DNA of 64,000 nucleotides, from the NCBI RefSeq assembly GCF_007993735.1, contig NZ_CP042453.1:806001-870000 (forward strand), read 5' to 3'. Below the pieces are notes generated by a model, which saw nothing but the letters and a program-made list of their open reading frames with translations, did not search any database and was not told where the DNA came from. How positions within the stretch are numbered: the stretch's first letter is position 1; each line of letters starts with the position of its first letter. Shown piece by piece: positions 49,087-60,302 of the stretch. This stretch comes from Arenimonas daejeonensis (GTDB lineage Bacteria; Pseudomonadota; Gammaproteobacteria; Xanthomonadales; Xanthomonadaceae). The translations under genes were made by a program, and so were the position numbers.

Positions 49087-50030
49087 TCGGCGGTGTCGGC
49101 GGAGGCCGGGGCAACGGCGCCGGTGTCCGGCGCGTCCTCATCGGCCGGGGCGGACCCGGCGGCTTCCGCCAGCTCGGCCTCGGCCTGGGCCACGGCTTCG
49201 GCGCTGTACCAGGCGTCGTCGCGGCGTTGCATGGCCATCTCGAAGCTCACGGTCTTGTCGAGCAGGGGGTAGCTGACCTTCACCACGGCCTGGTCGCCTT
49301 CGGCCGACACCAGTTCCGCCCGCACGCCATCGAGCGACCGGTCTAGGTCCAGGCCATAGGCGCGGGCCACGTCCTTGGCGCCGGCCAGGGCGATGCCACC
49401 CTTTTCCAGCGCCGGCTGCATCGGCAGCGCGCGCGCCTGGTCCAGGGTCGGCAGGTCGAGTTCGCGGGCGGTGCGCGACAGCGCGGCCACGGCCTGGCGG
49501 GCACGCTCGCGGTCGGTGAACAGCGACGGCTGGGCCCAGGCCATCAGGCTGGCCACGACTTCGCTGCCGTGCGCCTTCTCGGCATCGCTGAGTTCGGTGT
49601 TGGCCTGGATCATGGCGTTGAGGAAGATCGAGGCGGTGGCCTGCATCAGCGGCCACTGGCCGGCGATCTCGGTTTCGAGTTTGGCCAGCTTGGGCTCGAG
49701 GTCGCGCATCAGGGCGGTTTCGGCATCGGGCGCCATCAGGCGGGCCATCATGTCTTCGTATTCGGCAGCGTCCTCTGGCGTGGGCGGCTCGGCCTCGGCC
49801 TGGCGCTGCAGCCACAGCGCCTCGCTGCGGGCATGCAGGTCGGGTGGCAGGCTCAGGCGGGAATAGCGCACCAGGTCGTTGTCGCGCAGGGCCCCGGCCA
49901 GGCCTTCCACGGCGGCCACCGGGTCACCGGACGCACGTGCCGGTTCGGCCTGCTCGCGTCGGCAGGCGCCCAGGACGATGACGAAGGAAAGCAGGGCAAA
50001 CAAAGCCCAGGCGGGCAGGCGTGAGGTCAT
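49083..50030 (-). CDS. lipoprotein of unknown function
   Basis: A 315-residue protein with a lipobox (ALLSFVIVLGAC). The mature part is largely helical and acidic (TPEDAAEYEDMMARLMAPD, LDRSLDGVRAELVSAEGDQ) and ends in an Ala/Asp/Pro-rich tail. No family signature is recognised. It overlaps plsB by four bases (GTGA), so it is expressed with it. It may belong to the envelope-related hypothetical lipoproteins conserved beside plsB in xanthomonads. Confidence 0.65.
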   Translation of the reverse strand: MTSRLPAWALFALLSFVIVLGACRREQAEPARASGDPVAAVEGLAGALRDNDLVRYSRLSLPPDLHARSEALWLQRQAEAEPPTPEDAAEYEDMMARLMAPDAETALMRDLEPKLAKLETEIAGQWPLMQATASIFLNAMIQANTELSDAEKAHGSEVVASLMAWAQPSLFTDRERARQAVAALSRTARELDLPTLDQARALPMQPALEKGGIALAGAKDVARAYGLDLDRSLDGVRAELVSAEGDQAVVKVSYPLLDKTVSFEMAMQRRDDAWYSAEAVAQAEAELAEAAGSAPADEDAPDTGAVAPASADTAE

Positions 50031-50114
50031 GCGGGAGGGGTCTTGAAGGGTTGGCGCCGAATCTAGCAGATCGAATGTTCGCGGCCTGTTCTGGCCGGTC
50101 GGGGACGGACCCCA

Positions 50115-50142
50115 TAAAAAACGGGAGGCCCAGGGCCTCCCG
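50115..50142 (-). terminator. intrinsic terminator downstream of pyrF
   Basis: Read on the minus strand, CGGGAGGCCC-T-GGGCCTCCCG is followed by six T. It lies about 130 bases beyond the pyrF stop and separates that unit from the lipoprotein-plsB unit. The rest of the 244-base gap (50031-50274) shows no gene. Confidence 0.82.
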
Positions 50143-50274
50143 CGAAGTCCGGATGAACCGGAGGACGGGTCATCGTTGTGGATTCCGGCGGGCCGGTCGC
50201 CCGATGACGGCCGCAGGATAGGCCGTCCCCGAGTTTATGCAACACCTGAAGTATAAGCAGGCAAGCTGATGATT

Positions 50275-50976
50275 TTATTGACCAATAGCGGTCAGGATCT
50301 GGGCCTGGATGGCCTCCGCGGCAGCGGCCGGGTCGCTCGCCTGGCGGATGGGCCGGCCCACCACGATGTGGTCGGCGCCGGCGGTGAAGGCGGTCGGTAC
50401 GTCCACCGTGCGCTTCTGGTCATCGTTCGAGGGGCCGGCCGGGCGGATGCCGGGGCAGACGATCAGGAAACCGGCGCCGTTGGCCTGGCGCAGGGCGCCG
50501 GCTTCCTGGCCCGAGGCGATGACGCCGTCGCAGCCGGCGGCCCGGGCGGCGGCGGCACGGTCCAGGACGACCCCGGAAGGCTCACGATCGATGCCCAATT
50601 GCCGAAGATCGCTGCGGTCCATGGAAGTCAGCACGGTCACGGCCAGCAGCTTGATGTCGCCCTTCTCCTGCGAAGCGGCGCGCATCATGCCGTCATGTTG
50701 TCCATGGATGGTGCAGAACGTGACGGGGTAACGGGCGAGGCCCTTGATGGTGCTGGCGACGGTGGCCGGCACGTCGTGGAACTTCAGGTCAACGAACACC
50801 TTCTTGCCGCGGCCGGCCAGTTCCTCCAGCACCCGGAAGTAGTCGCCGCTGGTCAGCAGCTCCATGCCGATCTTGTAGAAGCCGACCGAATCACCCAGCC
50901 GGTCGACCCAGGCACGGGCCTCGGCGGCGGTCGGCACATCGAGGGCGAAGATCAGGCGGTCGCGCACGGGGATCAT
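50275..50976 (-). CDS. pyrF: orotidine-5'-phosphate decarboxylase
   Basis: The last enzyme of UMP synthesis. A 233-residue TIM barrel with [11 protein letters not shown] at the start, the catalytic D-K-x-x-D in [13 protein letters not shown], and CPGIRPAG and [12 protein letters not shown] for phosphate binding. The frame is intact. It starts four bases after the acid phosphatase gene on the same strand. Confidence 0.95.
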   Translation of the reverse strand: MIPVRDRLIFALDVPTAAEARAWVDRLGDSVGFYKIGMELLTSGDYFRVLEELAGRGKKVFVDLKFHDVPATVASTIKGLARYPVTFCTIHGQHDGMMRAASQEKGDIKLLAVTVLTSMDRSDLRQLGIDREPSGVVLDRAAAARAAGCDGVIASGQEAGALRQANGAGFLIVCPGIRPAGPSNDDQKRTVDVPTAFTAGADHIVVGRPIRQASDPAAAAEAIQAQILTAIGQ

Positions 50977-50980
50977 CGGT

Positions 50981-51916
50981 TCACTCCGCGTAGTCGAGCT
51001 GTTCGAGCTTCATCCGGCGGCGTTCGGCCTCGGGCAGTTCCCAGGCATTGTTGAACAGGGCCGGCTCCCAGCTGCCGTAGGTCGGGTTGGGCAGCACGAA
51101 CCAGCGCTCGCCGATCCAGCCCAGGTAGGGCGCCATGGCCTGCTCACGGCCCTCGGGCGTGTTCATAAGGATCGTGGCCATGTCGCCGATCTGGTCGCCG
51201 AACTGCATCAGCACCCGGTGCGTGCGGCCGACCCACTGGCGCCGGCAGCCCTTCTCCGAGCCCAGCTGCTCGCAGCCTTCGACGAAGAAACCCAGGCCCA
51301 GGAACTGCTCGGGCTTCTCGATCGGGAAGCCGGCGGCGCGCAGGTTCTTCAGCGTCGGCTCTTCCAGATGGGCGGCGCGGTTGCTGACGTAGAAGACGGT
51401 GACGCCGCGGGCGGCGGCGGCCTGGGCGAACTCCAGCGCGCCGGGCACCGGCCTGGCCTTCTCCTCGCGCACCCAGCCGTCCCAGGTCACTTCGTCGTAG
51501 TGGCCGCCGTCACGCACCAGGCGGGCCTGGTAGGGCGAGTTGTCGAGCACGGTCTCGTCGATGTCCACGATCACCGCCGGCGGCAGGCCGGTGGCGGGGT
51601 TGGCGCGTTCCTCCGGCACCAGGGCGTCCCAGTCCGGCGTCTTCAGGGCGCGGTCGAGCTGGACCAGGGCGCCGCGGAAGGTCTGGCCGGCCAGCAGCCG
51701 GTATTCGGCCGAAGCCTGCACCCAGGCCACGGCATTGAGGTTGTCGTTGGCGGCCGGGCCGAGACGGCGCGGTGGCGGTTCGACCGCCATGCGCACCGGG
51801 CCGGGTTTTTCGGGCGTGGCGGTCGCGCCGCTTTCTGCGTTGCGGCCCGGCATCGTCTGGCAGGCGGCGAGGGCCAGCACCAGGGCGCCGAGGGTGAGGG
51901 TCTTGGTCGGGGTCAT
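50981..51916 (-). CDS. HAD-family acid phosphatase / 5'-nucleotidase lipoprotein, e(P4)-like
   Basis: A 311-residue class C-type acid phosphatase. A lipoprotein signal ([11 protein letters not shown]) comes first. HAD motif I is [15 protein letters not shown], motif II lies around FYVSNRAA, and the acidic motif is FGDQIGDMA. Relatives such as Haemophilus e(P4) hydrolyse nucleotides at the outer membrane. It is adjacent to pyrF, so salvage of nucleotide-derived material is a reasonable inference. The ATG at 51916 starts MTPTKTLT. Confidence 0.85.
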   Translation of the reverse strand: MTPTKTLTLGALVLALAACQTMPGRNAESGATATPEKPGPVRMAVEPPPRRLGPAANDNLNAVAWVQASAEYRLLAGQTFRGALVQLDRALKTPDWDALVPEERANPATGLPPAVIVDIDETVLDNSPYQARLVRDGGHYDEVTWDGWVREEKARPVPGALEFAQAAAARGVTVFYVSNRAAHLEEPTLKNLRAAGFPIEKPEQFLGLGFFVEGCEQLGSEKGCRRQWVGRTHRVLMQFGDQIGDMATILMNTPEGREQAMAPYLGWIGERWFVLPNPTYGSWEPALFNNAWELPEAERRRMKLEQLDYAE

Positions 51917-51965
51917 CAATTTTTGGTCCGTAGCTGAGCGGCCCAGTCTAGCCGGGGCGAGTGAA

Positions 51966-53942
51966 TCATTCGTTGAACATGGCCGCGATCGCGTCCATGT
52001 GGGCGCGGCCGCGCTGTTTCTTCTCGGCGGTCTCGCGTTCGGGGTCGCTGCCGTCGCGCAGCAGGTCGCCGGGCGGCAGTTCGTCGAGGAAACGGCTGGG
52101 CAGCAGGTGTTCGATCGCGCCCCAGCGTTTGATCTCGGCGCTGTGCGACAGGGTCAGGCGTTCCTTGGCGCGGGTGATGCCGACGTACATCAGGCGGCGT
52201 TCTTCCTCGAGCCGGTTTTCTTCCAGGCTGGCTTCGTGCGGCAGGTTGCCGTCTTCGCAGCCGACCACGAACACCGCGCGGAACTCCAGGCCCTTGGCCG
52301 CGTGCAGGCTCATCAGCCGCACCGCGTTGCCGGGTTCGCCGCGGTCGGCGTTCGACAGCAGCGCCAGCTGCGCGGCCAGTTCGCCCGGGCCGCCGCCGCG
52401 TGCGCCCTCGAACCACGACGCGAGTTCGTCGAGGTTGGCCTTTCGGCGCTGGAACGAAGCCTCGTCCTTGCACTGGCTGCGCACCATCGCCAGCAGGCCG
52501 CTCTGTTCGGCCAGCATCGGCACCAGTTCGGCCGGCGTCACCTTTTCGGCGACGTCGCGCAGGCGTTCGACGATGCGGGTGAATTCCTCCAGGCCCGCGG
52601 CCGCACGTGGCGTCAGCTGCTTCAGGAAGCCGATCTGGCCCGCGGCCACCGACATCGGCAGGCCCGCGGTCTGCGCCATCGCCGCCAGTTTTTCCAGCGT
52701 GGTGGCGCCGACCTCGCGTTTGGGCGCGGCGATCGCGCGCAGGAAGGCGGCGTCGTTGTCGGGATTGGCCAGCACCTGCAGCCAGCACAGCGCGTCCTTC
52801 ACTTCGGCGCGATCCATAACTTCGTGCCGCCCGTCAGGTGATAGGGGATGCGCAGCAGCTGCAGCGCCTTTTCCAGCGGCCGCGACTGGTGGTTGCCGCG
52901 GAACAGGATCGCGAACTCGCCCCGGGGATTTCCTTGGCCTGGTGCAGGTAGTGGATCTCGCCCGCCACGCGTTCGGCTTCGTGTTCGTTGTTGCGGCACT
53001 GCCAGACGCGCACCGGCTCGCCGTCGCCGTGCTGGCTCCAGAGCTGCTTGAGGTGCGCATGCGGGTTCTTCGCGATCAGCGTATTGGCGCAGCGCAGGAT
53101 GCGGCCGGTGCAGCGGTAGTTCTGCTCGAGCTTGATCACCTTCAGGTTCGGGTAATCGCTGGCCAGCTGGTCCAGGTTCTCGGGCTGGGCGCCGCGCCAG
53201 GCGTAGATGCTCTGGTCGTCGTCGCCGACGCAGGTCATGTTGCCCTTGGCGCCCGCCAGCTGTTTGAGCAGCCGGTACTGGGCGCCGTTGGTGTCCTGGC
53301 ATTCGTCCACCAGCAGGTAGCGGATGCGTTCGCGCCAGCCGGCGGCCAGGTCCGGGTCGGCCTCCAGCAGGGTCAGCGGCAGCCGGATCAGGTCGTCGAA
53401 ATCCACCGCGTTGTAGGCCTGCAGGCGCGCCTGGTAGCGGGCATAGATGCCGGCGGCCTCGCGTTCGCGGGCCGAGCGCGCGGCCTCGGCGGCCTGCTCG
53501 GGCGAGAGCGCGTTGTTCTTGGCGGCGCTGATCAGGTTGTGCAGCGAATACAGCGCGTCGTTCTTCAGGCCGGGCGTCGCCAGGTCCTTGATGATCGCCA
53601 TCTGGTCGTCGGAATCGAAGATCGAAAAACCGCGGCGCAGCTGCGCGCGCTCGTGTTCGATCTGCAGGAAACGCAGGCCCAGCGAGTGGAAGGTGGAGAT
53701 GGTGAGGTTGTCGGCGTCGTCGCCCTTCACGCGTTTGGCCACGCGTTCGCGCATCTCGCGCGCGGCCTTGTTGGTGAAGGTGATGGCGGCGATGTGCCGG
53801 GCCTCGTGCCGGCCGCTGGCGACCAGGTGGGCGATCTTCTCGGTGATCACCCTGGTCTTGCCGCTGCCCGCGCCGGCGAGCACGAGCAGGGGGCCGCCGG
53901 TGTAGGCGACCGCTTCTTTCTGGGGGTATTCAGGCCGGACAT
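51966..53942 (-). CDS. rep: ATP-dependent DNA helicase Rep (three frameshifts here)
   Basis: A superfamily 1A 3'-5' helicase that removes obstacles ahead of replication forks. The Q-motif region (MSGLNTPQKEAV) and Walker A (LVLAGAGSGKTRVITEKI) are near the N-terminus. LLVDECQDTNGAQYRLL, GDDDQSIYAWRGAQPENL, LEQNYRC and VRLMSLHAAKGLEF follow. One base is missing in each of 53922-53926 (G-run, plus strand), 52924-52927 and 52818-52819; restoring them links the three frames. Repaired it is about 659 residues, close to E. coli Rep. Rep is preferred to UvrD from the NTPQKEAV start and the overall length. Confidence 0.88.
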
Positions 53943-54019
53943 GAGGGCGGGATTGTACCGGGCCGGGCGACCGCTGCCGTGTGCGCCGGCGTGCCCGGTA
54001 CGGCTTTACAATCCCCCGC

Positions 54020-54445
54020 ATGCTCCAGATCAGCCCCAGCCTGACCATCCCCGACGACGAGCTGTCCGAACGTTTCGTGCGTTCCAGCGGCCCGGGCGGG
54101 CAGAACGTCAACAAGGTCTCGACTGCGGTCGAGCTGCGTTTCGACGTGGCGAATTCGCCGTCCCTGCCGGAGGCGGTGCGCGCGCGCCTGCTGGCCCGGC
54201 GTGACCGGCGGCTGACCGACGAGGGCGTGCTGGTGCTCAGTGCCCAGCGTTACCGCACCCAGGACCGCAACCGCGAGGACGCCCGCGAGCGCCTGTCCGC
54301 CCTGATCGCCGCCGCCCTGGTGGCGCCGAAAAAGCGCGTCGCCACCAAGCCGAGCAAGGGATCGAAGGAGCGCCGGCTCGGCGCCAAGCGCGAACGCGCC
54401 ACCGTGAAGCGGCAGCGCAGCGCCAGCGCCTGGGACAGGGAATGA
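54020..54445 (+). CDS. arfB: alternative ribosome-rescue factor ArfB (peptidyl-tRNA hydrolase)
   Basis: A 141-residue release-factor-like protein that frees ribosomes stalled without a stop codon. The catalytic GGQ is at 26-28 (FVRSSGPGGQNVNKVST). The basic C-terminal tail (PKKRVATKPSKGSKERRL) should enter the empty mRNA channel. The ATG at 54020 is the family start. It overlaps the next gene (ATGA at 54442). Divergent from rep. Confidence 0.93.
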   Translation: MLQISPSLTIPDDELSERFVRSSGPGGQNVNKVSTAVELRFDVANSPSLPEAVRARLLARRDRRLTDEGVLVLSAQRYRTQDRNREDARERLSALIAAALVAPKKRVATKPSKGSKERRLGAKRERATVKRQRSASAWDRE

Positions 54446-55028
54446 CCCGCATCCCGGCCTTGCCGCCGTCGGCGCCGCGCACCGACAACCGGTTCGGCCG
54501 CTGGATCGGTCGCAGTCTCCTGCGCCTCGGCGGCTGGACCATCGCCGGCGACTGGCCCGACGTGCCGCGCATGGTGGTGATCGCCGCGCCGCATTCTTCC
54601 GGCTGGGACGCGGTCTGGGGCTTGGCGGCGAAGCTGGCCCTGGGGCGTGGACATCACCTTCATCGCCAAGGCCGAGCTGTTCTGGGGGCCGCTGGGCTGG
54701 CTGCTGCGCCGTTTTGGCGGGCACCCGGTGGACCGTGGCGCGCCGGGCGGCATCGTCGACCAGACCGCGAACGAAATCCGCGCGGCCGAGCGCATGTGGT
54801 TCGTGCTGGCCCCGGAGGGCACCCGCAAGCGGGTCGAACACTGGAAGACCGGGTTCTGGAAGATCGCCCGCCGCGCCGACGTGCCGGTGTTCTGCGCCTG
54901 GTTCCACTACCCGGACAAGACCATCGGCCTGGGCCCGCTGGTCGAGCTCACCGACGACCCGGCCGCCGACATGGCCCGCATCCGCGATCTACCGCCCCTA
55001 CCAGGGCAAGAACCGCGGCACCGTCTAG
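54442..55028 (+). CDS. 1-acylglycerol-3-phosphate acyltransferase family protein (two frameshifts here)
   Basis: A small PlsC-like acyltransferase of about 195 residues. VVIAAPHSSGWDAVWG holds the HX4D-type motif and WFVLAPEGTRKRVEHWKTGF the EGTR block. Breaks: GGGG at 54642-54645 has one G too many (LALGVDITFIAKAEL), and the frame also shifts near 54987-54990, ending YRPYQGKNRGTV. Similar short PlsC-type proteins are widespread; the natural acceptor is uncertain. It is translationally coupled to arfB and ends against the LysR gene. Confidence 0.78.
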
Positions 55029-55990
55029 CGTTCCGACGGCCCCGTGTCGAAATAGTCGCGGCGTTCGAACAGCCCCGGCTTGATCAGGTCGATGAAGGCG
55101 CGCGCCTGCGGGCTGAGGTATTTGCCCTTGCGCATCACCACGCCGTAACTGCGTGGCGGGAAATAGTCGGCCAGGCTGCGTGCGACCAGGCGTTTCTGGT
55201 CGGCCTCGGTCAGGCAGATCGCGGTGACGATGCTGATGCCCAGGCCCATGGCCACGTACTGCTTGATCACCTCCCAGCCGCCGACTTCCAGCGCCACGGT
55301 GTAGGGCACGCGCCGCTGCTGGAACACCAGGTCCACCAGCCGGTAGGTCGTGAGGCGGCGCGGCGGCAGGATCAGACCATAGGGCGACAGGTCCTCGAGC
55401 ATCAGGTTGGACTTGCTGGCCAGCGGGTGGTCGGGCGGGCAGATCAGCATCGGGTCGAAGGAATAGACCGGGGCGTAGGCCAGGTCGGTGGGCACGTCCA
55501 GCATCGAACCCACGGCCAGATCGACGCCGTCCGAGCGCAGCAGGCCCAGGCCGTCCTTGCCGGTGACGTTGTGCAGCACCAGCTGCACCTCCGGGTGCTG
55601 GGCCCGGAAGGCCTGCACCAGGGCCGGCAGCAGGTACAGGATGGTCGAGCTGCCAGCCGCGACATGCAGTTCGCCGGCCTGCAGGCCCTTGAGCCGGCTG
55701 CGGAATTCCCCGTCCAGGCCGTCTAGACCCTCGACCAGGGGGCGGGCCAGGTCGTACAGCACCTGGCCCTCGCGGGTCAGGCTGAAACGCCGGCCGATGC
55801 GTTCGAACAGGGCCTGGCCCAGCTCCCGTTCCAGGGCCTGCAGCTGCAGGGTCACGGCCGGCTGGCTGAGGAACAGCGCCTCGGCCGCGCGCGACACGGA
55901 ACCGAGCCGGGCGACCTGGCAGAAGGCCCGCAAGGGCTTCAATCGGTCGCCCTTGTAGTAAAACGGGCCGTCGGAGCGGGCATAAGCCAC
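55025..55990 (-). CDS. LysR-type transcriptional regulator next to the glyoxylate shunt
   Basis: A 321-residue regulator. The N-terminal winged helix (LKPLRAFCQVARLGSVSRAA, EALFLSQPAVTLQLQALERE) is standard LysR. The effector domain is CysB/Cbl-like (VIKQYVAMGLGISIVTAIC). It is divergent from aceB with a 110-base shared gap containing a palindrome. From position it probably controls aceB-aceA and its own gene in response to a carbon-derived signal. Confidence 0.87.
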   Translation of the reverse strand: MAYARSDGPFYYKGDRLKPLRAFCQVARLGSVSRAAEALFLSQPAVTLQLQALERELGQALFERIGRRFSLTREGQVLYDLARPLVEGLDGLDGEFRSRLKGLQAGELHVAAGSSTILYLLPALVQAFRAQHPEVQLVLHNVTGKDGLGLLRSDGVDLAVGSMLDVPTDLAYAPVYSFDPMLICPPDHPLASKSNLMLEDLSPYGLILPPRRLTTYRLVDLVFQQRRVPYTVALEVGGWEVIKQYVAMGLGISIVTAICLTEADQKRLVARSLADYFPPRSYGVVMRKGKYLSPQARAFIDLIKPGLFERRDYFDTGPSER

Positions 55991-56029
55991 TGTTCCTTAA
56001 TCGGTATAAGGCGGGCTAATACTAACTAT

Positions 56030-56045
56030 CAAAACATTTGTTTTG
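56030..56045. promoter_or_regulatory. dyad in the LysR-aceB gap, likely LysR operator
   Basis: CAAAACA-TT-TGTTTTG is a perfect palindrome in an AT-rich patch (55995-56050) within GC-rich DNA, about 55 bases before the aceB ATG. It fits the T-N11-A LysR box (ATCAAAACATTTGTTTTGTC). Function is inferred from position and symmetry. Confidence 0.6.
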
Positions 56046-56100
56046 TCAAAGCCACCCGGCAGGCCTAGGTTCGAGCTCACGAGACAAGTGGAGCAAACCC

Positions 56101-57705
56101 ATGGCTGGCGACGCCGCACGCATCCTCAATCCCCTGGAACTGACCGGTCCCCGGCTGGCGGGCCAGGAAGACCTGCTGACCCCGGCGGCCCTGGGCTTCC
56201 TGATTGACCTGCACCGGGCCTTCGAGCCCGAGCGCCAGGCCCGACTGGCCGCCCGCAAACAGCGCCAGGCCCGTTTCGATGCCGGAGAGCTGCCGGACTT
56301 CCGCGCCGACACCCGCGCCATCCGCGAAGGCGACTGGACTGTGGCGCCGCTGCCGCAGGCCCTGCTCGACCGTCGCGTCGAGATCACCGGCCCGGTCGAC
56401 CCGAAGATGGTCATCAACGCCATGAACTCGGGCGCCAGCTGCTACATGGCCGACTTCGAGGATTCGACCTGCCCGACCTGGGACAACCTGCTCACCGGCC
56501 AGCGCGCGCTGCGCAAGGCCGTGGCCGGCAGCCTGGACTGGATGGCACCGGACGGCAGCAAGCATTACGTGCTCGACCCGGCTTCCAAGACCGTGCTGAT
56601 CGTGCGCCCGCGCGGCTGGCACCTGGACGAAAAACACGTGATCGTCGACGGCCAGCGCCTGAGCGGCAGCCTGTTCGACCTGGGCCTGTTCGCCTTCCAC
56701 AACGCGACCGCGCTGCAGGCGAAGGACCGCGGCCCGTACTTCTACCTGCCCAAGCTGCAGTCCATGGAAGAGGCGGCGCTGTGGGACGAGGTGCTGGCTT
56801 TCATCGAAACGCGCCTGGGCCTGCCCGAAGGCGCGATGAAGGTGACGGTGCTGATCGAGACGCTGCCGGCGGTGTTCGAGATGCACGAGATCCTGCACGC
56901 GCTGCGCGGCCGCATCGCCGGCCTGAACTGCGGACGCTGGGATTACATCTTTTCCTACCTCAAGACCTTCCGTAAGCACCGCGACCGCGTGCTGCCTGAG
57001 CGTGGCCAGGTCGGCATGACCCAGCCGTTCCTGAAGGCGTATTCGGAACTGCTGATCCAGACCTGCCACCGCCGCGGCGCGCATGCGATGGGTGGCATGG
57101 CGGCGCAGATCCCGATCGCCGGTGATCCCATCGCCAACGAGGAAGCACTGGCGCGTGTGCGCGCCGACAAGCAGCGCGAAGCCGGCGCCGGCCATGACGG
57201 CACCTGGGTGGCGCATCCCGCGCTGATCCCGATCGCGCGCGAGGTGTTCGACGCGAAGATGCCCGGCGCGCACCAGCAGGCGGTGCGTCGCGATGACGTC
57301 ACCGTGGACCGCGACACGCTGATCCGCCCGAGCGTGGGCACGATCACGCGCAAGGGGTTCGACAACAACGTCGAGGTCTGCGTGCGCTACCTGGCCGCCT
57401 GGCTCGACGGCCAGGGCTGCGTGCCGATCCACTGGCTGATGGAAGACGCCGCCACCGCCGAGATCGGCCGCGCCCAGCTGTGGCAGTGGCTGCACAACGG
57501 CCAGCTGCACCTGGACGACGGTACGCCGGTGGACTTCTCGCTGTTCGACCGCGCGCTGCTGGCATTGCCTTCGAAGCTGGCCGACCGGATGAAGCTGCCG
57601 GGCGGCGCGAAGATCAACGAGGCGATCGCGTTGTTGGACCAGCTGACGCATGCCGACGAGCTGGCGGAGTTTTTGACGCTGCCGGCGTATGAGCGTCTGG
57701 GCTAG
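56101..57705 (+). CDS. aceB: malate synthase A
   Basis: Condenses glyoxylate with acetyl-CoA to malate in the glyoxylate shunt. The 534-residue protein is intact: [35 protein letters not shown] and GGMAAQIPI (malate synthase signature region), with MEDAATAEI near the C-terminus. The length matches malate synthase A, not the ~720-residue G form. Followed by aceA after 79 bases that contain a palindromic repeat. Confidence 0.95.
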   Translation: MAGDAARILNPLELTGPRLAGQEDLLTPAALGFLIDLHRAFEPERQARLAARKQRQARFDAGELPDFRADTRAIREGDWTVAPLPQALLDRRVEITGPVDPKMVINAMNSGASCYMADFEDSTCPTWDNLLTGQRALRKAVAGSLDWMAPDGSKHYVLDPASKTVLIVRPRGWHLDEKHVIVDGQRLSGSLFDLGLFAFHNATALQAKDRGPYFYLPKLQSMEEAALWDEVLAFIETRLGLPEGAMKVTVLIETLPAVFEMHEILHALRGRIAGLNCGRWDYIFSYLKTFRKHRDRVLPERGQVGMTQPFLKAYSELLIQTCHRRGAHAMGGMAAQIPIAGDPIANEEALARVRADKQREAGAGHDGTWVAHPALIPIAREVFDAKMPGAHQQAVRRDDVTVDRDTLIRPSVGTITRKGFDNNVEVCVRYLAAWLDGQGCVPIHWLMEDAATAEIGRAQLWQWLHNGQLHLDDGTPVDFSLFDRALLALPSKLADRMKLPGGAKINEAIALLDQLTHADELAEFLTLPAYERLG

Positions 57706-57708
57706 TGC

Positions 57709-57749
57709 CCACCCCTCCCCAACCCTCCCCTGCAAGCAGGGGAGGGAGC
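57709..57749. repeat. GC-rich palindrome (repeat family, site 3) between aceB and aceA
   Basis: CCCTCCCCTGC-AA-GCAGGGGAGGG at 57723-57746, with CCACCCCTCCCC upstream, is a copy of the palindrome family at 9.2 and 41.9 kb. Inside the aceB-aceA gap it could form a hairpin in the shared mRNA and change the ratio of the two enzymes. Confidence 0.7.
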
Positions 57750-57784
57750 AAAGAACCCCACGTCACATTGAAAGGAATTCCGCC

Positions 57785-59089
<1,305 letters not shown>

Positions 59090-59103
59090 GTTCGGGGAGT
59101 CCA

Positions 59104-59142
59104 CGCCCCCGGCCGGCCCTGCGGGGGCTGGCCGGGGGCGGT
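59104..59142 (+). terminator. GC-rich hairpin after aceA, possible terminator
   Basis: CGCCCCCGGCC is inverted as GGCCGGGGGCG around a loop of about 15 bases, starting 15 bases after the aceA stop. No T-run follows, so it is either a weak terminator or an mRNA-stabilising hairpin. Confidence 0.5.
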
Positions 59143-59219
59143 GGATTCCTTGACCGGGGTCGCTGTCCCCGGCCGGGAAGCTTGGATACACTCGGGCAGC
59201 TTCCCTGTCCGAGTGTCCC

Positions 59220-60238
59220 GTGACTCCAGACGACATCAAGGGCCCGCCGCCCGCCTCCGAGCAGCTTCCCGGCGCGGACACACGACTCCCTTCCCAGTTG
59301 TCCCCGGACGAATTCCGGGTGCTCGCCGCCGCCGGCATCAGCCGCGCGGTGCTGCCGGGCGAGGAGCTGTTCCGCCGTGGCGAGGCCGCCCAGAGCATGT
59401 TCCTTATTGATACGGGCGAGGTCCGCCTCGGTTTCGACGACGGCCTGGCCGACAAGCTGCTGGGTCCGGGCCAATACTTCGGCGAGCTCGCCGTCTTCAT
59501 CGGCCGGCACCAGCGATTTGCGCGCGCCGTGGCCGAGACTCCCTGGTGTGCTGTACGAGATCTCTGGGGCGCGTTTCAGACGTTGGTCGAACGGGAACCG
59601 GCGCACGTGGCGCGCTTCATGCAGCGCAGCTTCTCCTACCTGGTCGCCGGCGAGCACCAGCTGGTGCAGCACCTCAAGCGCCGCAACGAAGACCTGATGC
59701 AGACGCTGGACACCCTGCGCCAGACCCGCACCGAACTGACCGTCGCCCAGCAGCTGGTGCGCACCGACGACCTGACCGGCCTGGCCAACCGCCGCGGCCT
59801 GTACCGCTATCTGGACGAACTCGGCCGGCAGACGCTGAACGACCTGAAGCTGGCGCTGCTGCTGGTGGACATCGACCACTTCAAGCAGATCAACGACCGC
59901 AGCGGCCACCTGGCCGGCGATGCCGCCCTGCGTGCCGTGGCCGAGGAAGTGCGGCGCCTGGCCGGCCCGCTGGAGCTGCCCTGCCGCCTGGGTGGCGACG
60001 AATTCGCCCTGGTGCTGCGGGTCAGCGACGACGGCGAGCTGGCCAACCGCGCCCTGGGCCTGATGAGCGCGGTGCGCAGCCTGCGCCTGCCCAGCCTGCG
60101 CGAACACCGCCTGTCGGTGAGCATCGGCGGCGCCTTCTGCGAGGACCCGGGCGGCTGGTCGAACTGGTACAGCCAGGCCGACCGCTCCTGTACGAAGCCA
60201 AGCGCCAGGGCGGCGACCACTGGCGCCTGGCCCGCTGA
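59220..60238 (+). CDS. cyclic-nucleotide-binding GGDEF protein (probable diguanylate cyclase; frameshifted at the C-terminus)
   Basis: A protein of about 340 residues. Residues roughly 30-150 form a cNMP-binding domain (LPGEELFRRGEAAQSMFLID, GPGQYFGELAVFIGRHQRFA). A helical linker follows (EDLMQTLDTLRQTRTELT), then a GGDEF domain (DDLTGLANRRGLYRYLDEL, VDIDHFKQINDRSGHLAGD, RLGGDEFALVL). The GGDEF active motif is intact, but no RxxD inhibitory site lies five residues before it. The GTG start at 59220 is used. The end needs one base near 60183-60186, giving LYEAKRQGGDHWRLAR. It lies 64 bases upstream of the class III cyclase gene. Confidence 0.85.
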
Positions 60239-60302
60239 GCCGGTGGCCGCGACCGCGGGAACCCTGCGTTCACCCCGGAAAGACGGTTTCGAGCCTGCCT
60301 GA

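Noticed and set aside
46391..49141. A 916-residue second minus-strand frame across plsB
   Set aside because: It is an Arg/Pro-rich shadow of plsB one base out of frame; plsB itself is intact in the adjacent frame.
56077..57735. A 552-residue minus-strand frame opposite aceB
   Set aside because: Antisense shadow of an intact malate synthase gene.
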